Source of the DNA: Cytospora piceicola
Lineage: Eukaryota > Ascomycota > Sordariomycetes > Diaporthales > Cytosporaceae
Assembly: GCA_023375675.1 (NCBI GenBank)
Contig: JALQBC010000036.1
Coordinates: forward strand, 372,001-436,000
Length of the DNA: 64,000 nt
Reading direction: 5' to 3'
Part shown: positions 44,323-54,890 of the stretch, in pieces
Numbering within the stretch: the first letter of the stretch is position 1
Layout of the letters: each line of letters opens with the position of its first letter
Notes under the pieces: generated by a model
What the model was told of the DNA's origin: nothing
Databases searched by the model: none
The model's input: the letters and a program-made list of their open reading frames with translations, nothing else
Made by a program: the position numbers and the translations under genes

Positions 44323-47087
44323 CTACAGCTCAGCCTCCGCCTCCCGAGCCAGCCCAAACGCCGTCTCCTCCTGCAGCAGCCCCATGACGTCCAACTCCTT
44401 GGGCTCCTCGGCGTCGAGGAAGCCCAACGCGTCGGTAGCCTTGCCACCGCATGCCCTCTCCAGCGCCAGGAACGCAAAGTGGCCCCCGACCACTGGCCTG
44501 GCCTTGAACTCCAACCCGCCAGGGTAGCCACCTTTCTCCTCCGTCTCGTACAGGTCGCCGAACGGCTTGTCTGTATAATGTCAGTCACCTAGCAACACAA
44601 TAATAACGCGCGCGTCGGTTGTGATAAACAACCCGAAAGGAAAACTCACCCGTCTCTGTCTCGTTCAGCCATGTCGCCACCACCGTCAGGATCTCTGTCC
44701 GCGTCGACCTGCTCGTAACCGCCGCCGCGAAGAACTCCCAGTCGCTCTTGGTGTACAGGTGCCGGCTGTCCAGTGGCAGTCCGTACTTCTGCACCACATT
44801 GTGGTACCAATCACTCGCCAGCTTATACACGTAATCGGGAACGAATGCCGACCCCTTTCTGTCTGAAATGGGCGCCTGATCCTCCTGCTGCCACCATCTC
44901 CACTTGGAAGATGGCCGCAGACCCTTCGCAGAGGTATCCTCATCGCTCGGTAGATGGAAGCAGAGCAGAGAGTCGGCGTAGAGGTTGTAAATAGTCGTCC
45001 ACGAACCGTACCATTCATACGAGAGCTTGGGGAACACCTTGTCTCTGGAAAGTCCGAGCTCCTGCCATTTCTCGATATAATCTTCAGCGATCTCGCGGTA
45101 GTACTGAGCATCCTTGGTCTCGCCGAGGATGTCGGAGATCTCGCTCATGGCCCGAATACCAATGATTCCCTTGAGCGCAAGGTTGGTCTGCAAACGGAGC
45201 CAACCGGCAAAGTCGTCCGTCGACAGTTGGTTCCTAGGCTCCAGGGCCTCATCCACGAGGTAGACGGTCCACTGCTTCCACAGCTTGTACGACTTCTTGA
45301 CCCATGCCTGGGCTTGCTTGAGATCACTGGTCTCTACTCCCTGACGATAACCCCATGGCCGGTCCATTCCGTAATCATCAACAACTTCCGAGGTCAACGT
45401 AAGCTTCTGCGCGTTGCTGCTGTCCAAAGACTCGAGGCCGAGGAAGGCAGGCTGGGTGTCATATTTGTAGGCGTTGACCAGCGCGAGACCCATGATGAGC
45501 ATATCACCACACTCCTCTAAAGGCATGTACTCGTCGTTTCCATCGGCATGTCCCGTAGCGTTGGGGAAATGGTAGCCGAGATCGTGCATGCTGTACTTGT
45601 TAGGATACTGGCCGCTATTTTGGTGTTCCAGGAGAGGCTCCAGGAGATAGGCCAGCCATCGCGGGTTCGTGTACAAGAAGAAAGGGAAGGCGGGGAAGAT
45701 GACATCCACTGTCTGGAAGTTGCCGTTCGAGGAGATCTCCTTGAGGAACAAGATCGGATTGTCAGGAGTGCCGGAGAATTGAGTGGCACCGAGCACTTGT
45801 CTTGCTGACAAGGCCGCAATGTCTCGGTAGTCGGACGAGCCCGACTCGTAGGCGTCGATGTCGAGCTGCTGCGAGTAGTTGAAGGCCAGAGCAGTCGCAG
45901 TCTCAAAGTCCTCATAGTGATACTTGATCATCTCCTCAGCAGTGGGAAAGTATGTTGCCCAGAACGGCCGCATGTAAGTCAATCCCCTCGCAGCCGCATA
46001 CTGAACGACAGTATCTTGAGCCAGGGCGAAAGTGAACATGACACTGTCGCTCTTGGATTTTACCGTATTCAAGCCATCCCGGCTGTCTGAGTTGCCCGCC
46101 TTGCCAGAGGAACCTAGCTTGAAGGACTTGGAGAACGCGAAAACGGGCTCCTCATCCATAATCTTGCGGAATTTTTCGTCATTGGCATTTCTCAACTGGC
46201 CCTTCGCCGAGAAGTGCTGGCGCAGGACGGTCGAGACACCGCTCTCATGCTGGACATCCTGAGGGGCGGAGAAGAACAGGGTTCCCCATTCTGCCCGATC
46301 ATCAAACTCCGTGAGCAGCTGCTGAGTGCGGCGGTTGATGCGCCATGTCTTGAGCCCGGCGGATGATGCCGTGTCTTGCTTGGGTCCCGCCTGTTCCAGA
46401 CTCCATTCAATGTCGTTCGCTCTGTCTCCTGTAACCCATTCCCCGTTCAGGTCGATGTACACGTTCACATCAAAGGCGCCCTCGGCGTGTACGGTCAAAT
46501 ACGCGGCTGGCAATGACTGTCGCAGGGTGGAACTTGGGGTAATTGGCGAGAGAAAGGATAGCGTGATCTTCAGGGGCTCCTCCTTGTGGCTAGGCGCAGG
46601 GATTGAATATGTGAGGTTTGTGGTAGAGGCATCGAAGGTAGCACCGAGATAATCGGGGAACGTCACGTTGTAGTCACGACCAGATCCGGCAAGCGAGTCC
46701 TGAGGTCGGCCGAGAAGAGGATATACATCGCCAGATTCGGGTACTGAGGCTATGACGGAAAAGCCGACCTGGAAGGGTTTATATCAGCATTTGTTGCTCT
46801 ATACCCCTTGCCATATTGCACAATTGACTGTGTCTCTAGGCGCAAACAAAACCAAACGCTCTTAGGTTGCCATGACAGTGCTTCAAACTCAAAAGGCCTC
46901 GCCCACTAGCGAAACTTACCGAGTTTCCAGTCCAGAAAATAGGCCATTGCTCCCAGGGCGCATTGCGCGACTGGAGCCAGGTGCTGAGGTATGGGTTCCG
47001 GACGATCAAAGGTAACACGGGTGGGGTGAGAGTTGATGCGCCTGCAACAGCGGCCGTTATGGCCTGGGCCAAGAGACTCAATCGCAT
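44323..47087 (-). CDS. gtaA: Secreted glutaminase A
   Basis: Three exons (46920-47087, 44650-46768, 44323-44570) give 844 codons in frame. Introns have GTAAGT and GTGAGT donors. The ATG at 47,085-47,087 starts a signal peptide (MRLSLLAQAITAAVAGAS), so the enzyme is exported or wall-bound. It hydrolyses L-glutamine to glutamate and ammonia. The body follows fungal GtaA: PPVLPLIVRNPYLSTWLQ, WPIFWTGNSVGFSVIA, DYNVTFPDYLGATFD in the N-terminal DUF5127 region, a central DUF4965 region (HYEDFETATALAFNYSQQLD, YMPLEECGDMLIMG), and a C-terminal DUF1793-type region (FAGWLRLQTNLALKGIIGI, YGSWTTIYNLYADSLL). N-glycosylation sequons are present. Expected nitrogen regulation is from knowledge of the family, not seen here. 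Length fits the family closely (about 690-850). Confidence 0.92.
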
Positions 47088-48954
47088 GGTGAAGCAACCA
47101 ACCGCTTTATGCAAAGCACTTGAATATGTATAGCTAAGTAGCCTGGCTTTCCGTGCAGCTCAAGAAGAAGGCAAGGGCGAGCACGATGTCATTGGAACAC
47201 AAGCACATAAGGTGAAGACGCAAAGTTCCAGGGAACCAGATGTAAGCTCCGACGGGCCCGCGCGGAGGAAGAGACAAAGAGACAAGAGGCTGAGAGCTAG
47301 AGTTGACGAGAAGCTCGCTGCCAACAGAGGAAGTGAGAACAAGAAGAGGCCAGCAAGTGGTGAGTGTCGGGGTCTACTAGATGATAATGATGATGGGAGA
47401 TGTGGGTTGTCTTGTAGTCTACCTACATATGTAGTGTGTCTACTATTAGCTACAGCGATTAGGAAGCCCCTGAATTAACGCAGGGCAGGCTGGATCACGT
47501 CACGCCAACTGAAAGCTGCGACGTGTATACTGTGTAGTGTAGGCTGGAGCTTAGCTTGGGTAAAGTATGACGTGTAAACGAGTGATGTCCCCGGGATCCC
47601 TTCTTCCCTTGTCGCGCGATGCGATGATCCTTTGGTCCTCCTCAAACCTAAAGAGCGGTAACAGTGTCTATCTACCACAGTACGTGCTTAATGGAAGGGG
47701 TGGGCCAGCTATTCCCAGTTCTGCCAACAAGTCAACCCACAACTGCCACACTACTGTGTACAGAAGAGGTCCCTTGGGATCCATCACCTCGGCAATGGTG
47801 TATCAGGATGTATGTATGCATCTGCACTTGTGCACTGTAAGCTTACCTACCTGGGTACTTACTGTATGCTCGATGAGCAAGATAAATTGGCTGTTGTGAC
47901 CTGATCATGCGCACTCCCTAGGGCTTGCATTACGTGGGTTCCAGCCAAAGGGATCGCAGCATTTGACGACACGAGGCTGCCCAGTTGAAGCCCCCAAGCC
48001 GCTAAACCCGGGCTCTGTACTCTTGCCATCTGCAGGCACGGCGCCCAGAATGCAACCTTGCAAGCCTTCCACCAGGCTTCCAAGCTTCGTTCGCGTTTGC
48101 TTTGTCGCTGTCTGCCCTTCCCTTCCGAGTCAAGCTGCGGGGCCCAATTGGAAACCTGACAGTGCCGGAAGCGAGCCGGTGGCCCCGCCAGCACGCCAAC
48201 CCGCCGACTGACGGCACCTGGACCTGGTGTGGGCTGAGTGGCGGGCGTTTCGGGCCCCGCAGAGGGGGACCCAGGAAATCTGGGGAAATTGACCGGGGTA
48301 TGGAGCTAATGAAGAGTATCACTTGCCTCGAAGGCCGGAGGACAAACATGGCAAGATTGCGTGTTCGTGACATATTTTCCGAGTCAAATGTTCCGAATCC
48401 AACGGCCCTATATTTTGAGTACTTACTTAAGTGCCCAGGTGTTGCTACCTCGATCCAGTACCTATACGTACCTAGGTAGGTATCCCTTGTTGTACACCTA
48501 TAATATGATGCTGCTTCGTACCTATAATATAGTGATGCTTCGTCTAGTGATCCTCCTCCAACATCTGGTGGTTTCAGAATAGAATAGAATATCTTATTTA
48601 TTCAACAAATGCATGCTCGCAAGGCTACCCGGTCCTCCCCGCCCCCAAGTCTATCACATTTCATCTGTCCAACTGGAGGAGGGTTTTCCTTCTGATATCG
48701 TTTCCTTCTTTGTGTGAATTTGGGCGTTGATTTGTTACGGCTGAAATGCTTGCAGACACGGTCTTGTTGCATAATCTGGTCGTCTCTATAGTTTCCATCT
48801 CGTCGCCCCGACATGGGCAACAACACCTTGCCTCCAACCAGCCAAGGTACCGCACCGCACCGTGCCGTAACACGCCGCCACCCTTATGTTCCTCAGTTCA
48901 GGGGGCCTTGCCAAGCAGCTACAGCAAATAGACATTCCATAAACATACCACATC
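47088..48954. other. Intergenic region upstream of gtaA
   Basis: No gene is supportable. The left part is the gtaA promoter. A TACCTAGGTAGGTA palindrome lies at about 48,466-48,482. GATA-type sites that could serve nitrogen control are too common to assign by eye. Confidence 0.5.
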
Positions 48955-49690
48955 CCTCCTGGTCGAAGGCAATATCATCGCCATCACAGGCGGCGCATCC
49001 GGCATAGGGACTGGCGACAGCGAAGACTCTCGTCAGGAAGACCGCCACGGTCTGCATAGCCCACACCGCCCGGCTTCTTTCCCACTGAGGATATTAACCC
49101 TTCACAATGGCGAGGTGGACGACTCGAAACAGCCTGAAGTCGACTAACTCGGGGGTGCAAAGCATCGCCTTAGACTTTGGATGTCTGGGACGGTGCGACG
49201 AAAGGCGCTGGCCTTGTCGGGAAATCGAAAACGTCACGGTAGGCATGCGATTAAGAATCTAGACGATGGCGAGTGGGACCGGATCATCGGCGCGAACGTC
49301 GCGGGTACCATGTACAGTCGAAGACGTGAGCATCAGAGAGTTGTTGACGGGTGCTCCACCGTTGATGCCTCTTCTGTCCGCGGGGACAAGGGTGCGTCTA
49401 GCCCTGCACTCGCCCTTACTTGATTAAATACACTGGGCACATGCGACAGGTAGACATCAACTCATATCAAATCCCCCCTTCTCTAAGATTCGCAAAGAAA
49501 TGCGGCGTAATCGTCTTTTACTAGAGAGGGCAGCTCAGGAGAATGATGCGAGGGGAGGTCGGGTCAACGCAGTGGCTTGGGGGCACCTGGGGGGATATAT
49601 ACACCTCTGATGCAGAAAAATCGTGGAGTTGAGCGGTCGCATCGCGGATGTGCCATCCGGCGATCCAGGCGCATGTCCGTGACAAGAGTC
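48955..49690 (+). pseudogene. Decayed short-chain dehydrogenase/reductase gene
   Basis: Fragments of one SDR protein appear in order but in different frames. The cofactor loop (VEGNIIAITGGASGIG) is at about 48,962-49,008. LATAKTLVRKTATVCIAHT follows after a one-base shift at about 49,009-49,066. DGATKGAGLVGKSKT is at about 49,191-49,235. LDDGEWDRIIGANVAGTMYS is at about 49,258-49,318, then VDASSV. A region like the YxxxK helix (FAKKCGVIV) is at about 49,488-49,514 with the catalytic Tyr gone. GRVNAVA and IYTPLMQK are at about 49,558-49,618. Stops and at least five frameshifts interrupt it, so no intact enzyme can be made. Short introns might explain one or two shifts but not all. The family (classical SDR with TGxxxGIG) is clear; the substrate is unknown. 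Confidence 0.8.
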
Positions 49691-49879
49691 GGCGGGAAAG
49701 ATAGCGAACGTGGTTTCCATGTTACGCCGTTGGCTGGGCCTGTATATAGGATTGTAGGTGATGATGCCTCGACGTGTGAGCCGGCACATCAGATTCGATA
49801 TGAGCACGGGGACGAGGTGGGTATACGTAGAGCCCGGCAAGGTCAAGTGATAAAGTGATAAAAATGGAAGCATATATGC

Positions 49880-50544
49880 TCACCATACATCCTCCGGGTT
49901 CACCTCGTGCTGCATGCCGTCATCCCTCACGTGCTCCCCCTTGGCATCCCTCTTCATCGCCTTGCGCATGTCGTACGCATCCTCGCTGTCCAGGGTCGGG
50001 TCCTCGGCGTGGTCGCCATAGTAGTCCTTGACGACGCGGTACACGCTATAGCCCATGCTCTTGTAAAAGGCGATGGCCTTGTGGTTAGAGGCGCGCACGA
50101 ACAGGTCCACGAACCAGGCGTTGTTGGCGTCTGCCACGGCCTCCAGCTGCTCCGAGAGCAGCTTGCCTATGCCCAGCCGCCGTGCCTCGGGCGCAACGGT
50201 CAGGGCAGTGATGTGTGCGTGCCACGGCAGGTAGTGCTCGGAGCCTTGGTAGTAGGCGGGCGACGACTCGAGCTTGCCCATGACTGGGGTCGTGCGTCAG
50301 TTATATTGATACATACACACACATACATATATATTTATATGAAGTCTCTTGGAGGAAATTCTTTTTTTCTCTTACGATAGCCGATGATGTTGCCATCCTG
50401 GTCCTCAGCAACCTGGAAGAGTGATGGCCATTTGGCGCAGTACTGTAGGTAAAAGCCGAGCTCATACGTCTCGGTGAAGGGGTCAAGATTGCATTTTGAG
50501 AACTTGTTGACGTCGTCAGGCCTGAACCGACGGAAATTTGCCAT
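49880..50544 (-). CDS. nat3: NatB N-terminal acetyltransferase catalytic subunit (Nat3/Naa20)
   Basis: Two exons (50376-50544, 49880-50283) give 190 codons in frame with a GTAAGA donor and CAG acceptor. The protein acetylates the N-terminal Met of proteins starting MD, ME, MN or MQ, together with the auxiliary subunit Mdm20/Naa25, on the ribosome. The N-terminus MANFRRFRPDDVNKFSKCNL is the family signature, followed by NLDPFTETYELGFYLQYCAK. The GNAT acetyl-CoA loop is RRLGIGK (about residues 91-97), preceded by HITALTVAPE. ASNHKAIAFYKSMGYSVYR and YYGDHAEDPTLDSEDAYDMR complete the fold. Length fits Naa20 (about 170-200). It is divergent with the + strand gene at 51,704. An SDR relic lies just downstream. 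Confidence 0.93.
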
Positions 50545-51703
50545 CTTGAATTTCCCTTTCTACCTGGTCAGGCTTTTTTCTTGCTCAAGTTGAGGCCTTG
50601 AAAAGATCTGACAGCTGATGAGATGTGCCACTAGGGTATACGGGGATTTTGGTGTCCAGAGTCGACAGTGAGACACACGGCGAATAAGTAAATGATTGGT
50701 CAGCGACGATCTCGACTGACAGAAGTAATGTACAGATTACGGATTGAGTGAGTGAGTGAGTGAGTGAGTGTTGAACAAAGTGGGCGGCAAGGCGGGCGTG
50801 TTTCTCATTCCACGTTTGGATGTTCAGGGGCTAAAAATGTGACTATGCCTCCCGAGGTCATACCATACGATCTACTTGATGTACTAACGGTTTTATACCT
50901 CCAGGGCTGTATAAAGGCGAACATCTGTTAAGTACCACAGTAACTGGACCCCTGCCGAATTTCTCGGGACCAGCCTAGCGGACGTTTCTACACTTCTTCG
51001 ACGCGCTCTGGAGATTGTTACAGTCCAGAGTATTACGTGCAGGTCAATACATACCGGCACCGGCCCAGAGCCCAACCAACCAAACCAAACACTTTACTTC
51101 ACGTTACTTCACTTCACTGCACTTCCTTCACTGCACTTTACTTGACTTCATGCTTTGCAACTTTCGATTCGATGAACAATTATTTTGCATTCTCTGCTCC
51201 AGATCGGAGTCACCACGCCCACGGCCACGGCTTTTCTTCTGCCCTTCTAATCTAAGCCAGTAATTAATGACTCCTCACTCACCGCCAAAACTACAGTGCA
51301 TGCTTGGCCACTTGTTCATGCTCTAGCTAGGCGAAGGTCCCGCAAAGCGAATAAAAGGGACGTGGACTGTTGTTTAATGCTCCGCCATCTATAGCAAAAC
51401 TCCGCTATACACAACCTTGACCTACACAGCACTCGACCATTCTCGACGACGACAACGGCCCGTGTTTCTTCCAGCCTCCACGCCCCAACACGTCAATACA
51501 AAAGCATCTGCGAAGACCGGGCATACGCAACATACATAGCATACACAGCATCCGAACGGACCCAGTGCTCCATATCGACCGACGATCGAGTCACCCTACG
51601 ACTGCGCCACGGGCCACATTGCCCAAGACGACCCGAGATCCCAAACAACACGACCGAAACCTCAAGACACATCCATAACAATCCCTCTACAGCCATAAAC
51701 AAG
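50545..51703. other. Divergent promoter region between nat3 and the coiled-coil gene
   Basis: This is a shared upstream region of two divergently transcribed genes. It includes a TGAG microsatellite (50,745-50,770) and repeated CACTTC/ACTTCAC units at about 51,090-51,150. The last 300 bp before 51,704 are C/A-rich, like fungal 5' leaders. No gene is seen. Confidence 0.6.
50745..50770. repeat. TGAG tetranucleotide microsatellite
   Basis: This is a run of six to seven perfect TGAG units in a divergent promoter region. Confidence 0.9.
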
Positions 51704-52879
51704 ATGCCGTCACCGACGACACCGCGCTTCTCACATTCCCGCGAGAGTTCCGGCTTCGACTTCTCCCACTCCCCACAAGAAAGGCGGCAGTCCCGCGGCT
51801 CGCTCGCCGGCGGCGACCCGGGCACGCCCCAGAGGAGCAGCTTCAACCATGGCGAGGGCAACAGCGGCATGTTCGACACCAGCGGCATGGGCGACGGCGG
51901 CGGCGGCGGCGGCAACGGCCTGGGCAACCTGGCGGACGAGCTGGCGGATGCGCTCTCGGACGGCGAGGACGAGTACTACGAGGGCGCCGGGCCGCCGGGC
52001 ATCAGCGTGGACGCGGGGGGCGAGAGCGAGCAGGAGGAGCAGAGGGAGGACGGGGTGCGGGACAGCGGCGTCGACGTCGCGAGCCCGGACGGCCGCAAGA
52101 GCAAGCACATGAGCCTGACGCTGCCGCCGGCGGCCAACGGCCGGGGCCACCGGAGGAAGGCCAGCGACTACGACGGGAGCGAGTACGGCTCCGAGTCCGA
52201 CCTCGAGTCGCCGGGCATGCCGGCCAGCCTCGTGCTCAAGATGGACGCGGTCGAGTCGCTCGCCCGGCGGGGCACCGAGAACAACGGCGGGTCGACGGAC
52301 GGCGTCTTCAGGCGGGTGACGGACGGCCTGCGGGACCTCTCGTCCCAGTCCACGGTGGAGGGCAACGCGACCCGGCTCATCACCGCGCACACCGCGCTCA
52401 CCACGCACCTCAACCACCAGACCCGCCAGCTCCACAACCTCACCTTCCCGCTCCTGAACCCCCTCGCACAGCCGCCCGACGCCGAGACGATAGACTCGCT
52501 CCTCCCCGAGCTCACGACCCTGCAGGAGATGATGCCGCGGCCGTCCCAGGCCGCCTTTACGAGCATCATGGGCCTGCAGAACCTGACAAACGACCTGGTC
52601 CAGACCCTGTCGTACCTCTCAGACACGCTACACATGTCCAGGCAGACCACGACGACGGCGACGAGGAGGCTGAAGAGCGCCAAGGAGCTCGTGGCGGAGC
52701 TGAAGAGGGACGAGGAGCTGAGGGAGGAGGGTGAGAGGTGGCTGACCAAGGGCAACTGGGGCGAGAGGTTAGAGAAGAGGGAATGCGCCAGCGTGTGTGG
52801 CGACATCGTGGGCGGGTTCGAGGAGGTCTGTGACAGCTGGCGGTCGAGGCTGGCACAAGCAGAAGGTGCCCAGGGGTGA
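51704..52879 (+). CDS. Coiled-coil/helical fungal protein of unknown function
   Basis: This is a single exon of 391 codons from an ATG in good context (AACAAGATGC). The first 200 residues are disordered: Ser/Gly-rich, with a run of six Gly, an acidic patch (LADELADALSDGEDEYYEG) and several SP/TP sites. The C-terminal half is helical: MDAVESLARRG, ATRLITAHTALTTHLNHQTR, LPELTTLQEMMPRP, IMGLQNLTNDLVQTLSYLSD, TTATRRLKSAKELVAELKRD, then EEGERWLTKGNWGERLEKRE and GFEEVCDSWRSRL. The last block (KGNWxERL...VCxDIVxGFxxVCxxWRxRL) looks like a conserved fungal signature, but I cannot name the family. A cytoskeletal, autophagy or kinetochore role would be a guess. Codon use is strongly GC3-biased, which supports expression. 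Confidence 0.8.
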   Translation: MPSPTTPRFSHSRESSGFDFSHSPQERRQSRGSLAGGDPGTPQRSSFNHGEGNSGMFDTSGMGDGGGGGGNGLGNLADELADALSDGEDEYYEGAGPPGISVDAGGESEQEEQREDGVRDSGVDVASPDGRKSKHMSLTLPPAANGRGHRRKASDYDGSEYGSESDLESPGMPASLVLKMDAVESLARRGTENNGGSTDGVFRRVTDGLRDLSSQSTVEGNATRLITAHTALTTHLNHQTRQLHNLTFPLLNPLAQPPDAETIDSLLPELTTLQEMMPRPSQAAFTSIMGLQNLTNDLVQTLSYLSDTLHMSRQTTTTATRRLKSAKELVAELKRDEELREEGERWLTKGNWGERLEKRECASVCGDIVGGFEEVCDSWRSRLAQAEGAQG

Positions 52880-54890
52880 GGAGGTACTTGGGGACCGGAC
52901 TGCAGGTGAACTCGAGAAACGCATCACTCTTTGATGCTTTGCTACCCCGAAAGGGCTGCGAATAACGGCCACGGGAAGAGCAACGATGGGACATTGCCTC
53001 GCCGAAGGGAGGTCTGGGGCCCCGTATACCCACCTCCGCTTCTATCGAAGTCTTCTTTCTGTATTCTGGCACATACGATGACTGATACCAGTGGGGAGAC
53101 CCAGGCGGCATGCGGCGTTCCGGCAGATGGCGCAACACAGGTAATTGGGTGGTGCTCTGTAGACTGACTGTCTAGAGCGATGGCAGGTTGTTGAATGGAA
53201 ATAGACCAACCAAGATCTTTGCACATCCAGTGACGATTCATTGTTTGGGGAAGCTCGCAATTCACGTCTCGTTGCAACACCCTCACTGAGGTGTAGCCAG
53301 ACCCGTTTATACGAACTAAACGGCCATCGAACTGTGACATTAAGATAAGGGTTACAGGATGACTGCAGTTGCACAGTCACTACATGTACAATGACTGGGG
53401 TTATAAACACAAATCACTGCGGATTAAGATTCACTACATTTCTAGAGATTGCGCATCACTAGAGATGTAAAGTTACCTAAGTACTTTAAAGCAGGGTCTT
53501 GCTATATAAGTACATATCAAGTTATCTGACGGGAGAACTGTCTTTCTTCCCATTCAGCGGACTGTCTTTTCCGTCTACCTGCTGTTCTATTCACTACACT
53601 TTGAGCTTCTGGCTCTTAGGCTTGCTGAAGGTTCTTTGCTTTCTAAGTTAGTACATGACTTTTTATTTTGATATAGCCATATAGGTGCTTGTGGGTAGCT
53701 CTATAAAAGCCGTATAACTTCTATATGCTAAACTACTAGAAACTTGGAACTAGAAAAGATGGCAACTACATGGCAACATGCCAATACTTGACATAGTACA
53801 CATGCATAAATTAGTTCTGAGAGATTCCAACAGTCTTGCAATCTCACGTAAAGTCCGGCGCACACTAAGTAGGTTACTTGTATTACACCAGGAGGCATTA
53901 ACTCAGGCAAGAACTGAATATATTGTATACCGCGTCCACAGAAACCACCAGGCAAATAAACATACTAGAGACGCAGAATCATTGCATCTGTTCACGGGTA
54001 CCAGCATATACATGCGTTACTATGGGCAAGACTACAGCTCGCTTGAATGGTGAAGATCTTCACCATACCCCAGTACCATCGGGAATACTGAGCTGCTATA
54101 CTACAGACAAAACACATACATCACTCACCATTCCTGAGGAAATTACTATATCGTAACTGCACAGATGTAGCCCAGAGTCGGCAACGAAGATCGCCTCAAT
54201 TGTTCATCATCATATCTCATGTAATCTACAGGGCGGTGGCGGCCTATCCCAGCAGACCGGTCGATGTTTCCCTCCCGAGCCGATGTCGTACGCGAGACAA
54301 GAGGCAGCAAAGGAAGGGGTCCATCTCCACCTTTTCCTCCCAGGAGGTCATCAAGGTGGATGGAGTTGGGTATTTAATTAATTCGATCCCTCTGCTCGCA
54401 TGCATGCCGTTCCAAAGATTCCTCTGCGCGCCAAATGCCAAGAAAACCACCAAAAAAGCCGCGCAAATCATTCCGTTCCGTTACCGTTCCGCCCATCTCA
54501 TACCCGGCTGCCAGCTCAGCCAGCCCCTTCGGCCTCGGGGACAACCTTCGTCACCGCTTATTGATGGAAACATTCTTGATGCAATATCGTTGCTGCCTGC
54601 CTGCCTGCCTGCTTGCTGCTGCTGCTGTGCTCGCTGGCAATCAAACTTTCTAATGTCCAAGCCGCTCCAAAACCATACCAAGGAGAGAAGCGCTTGAGAG
54701 AGAAAGGCGAAGATATGATGATATGCCAAATGTGATGGAGAAATGCTATCCAACGCCTCGCAGATGCAAAGGCAAACACAAAATGGCGCAAGAGGCGAAT
54801 CGACTGAGTGGTTGTCTGAATTCCAAGATCGAAAAGTGAGTAACAAGTGTGTGAGTGTGTTACAGAGACACAAAAGCAGCCCGACAGGAC
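52880..54890. other. Intergenic region with an A+T-rich block
   Basis: No intact gene is present. From about 53,340 to 54,170 the DNA is markedly A+T-richer than its surroundings, with many TATA/TACATA strings. It may be a decayed, possibly RIP-mutated, repeat. CTG/CTGC repeats lie at about 54,590-54,630. The end next to 54,891 is the 3' region of cdh1. Confidence 0.5.

Noticed and set aside
54590..54630. CTG/CTGC repeat as coding poly-Ala or poly-Cys
   Set aside because: The frames through it lack an ATG-to-stop structure of plausible composition; it is a simple repeat in the 3' region of cdh1.
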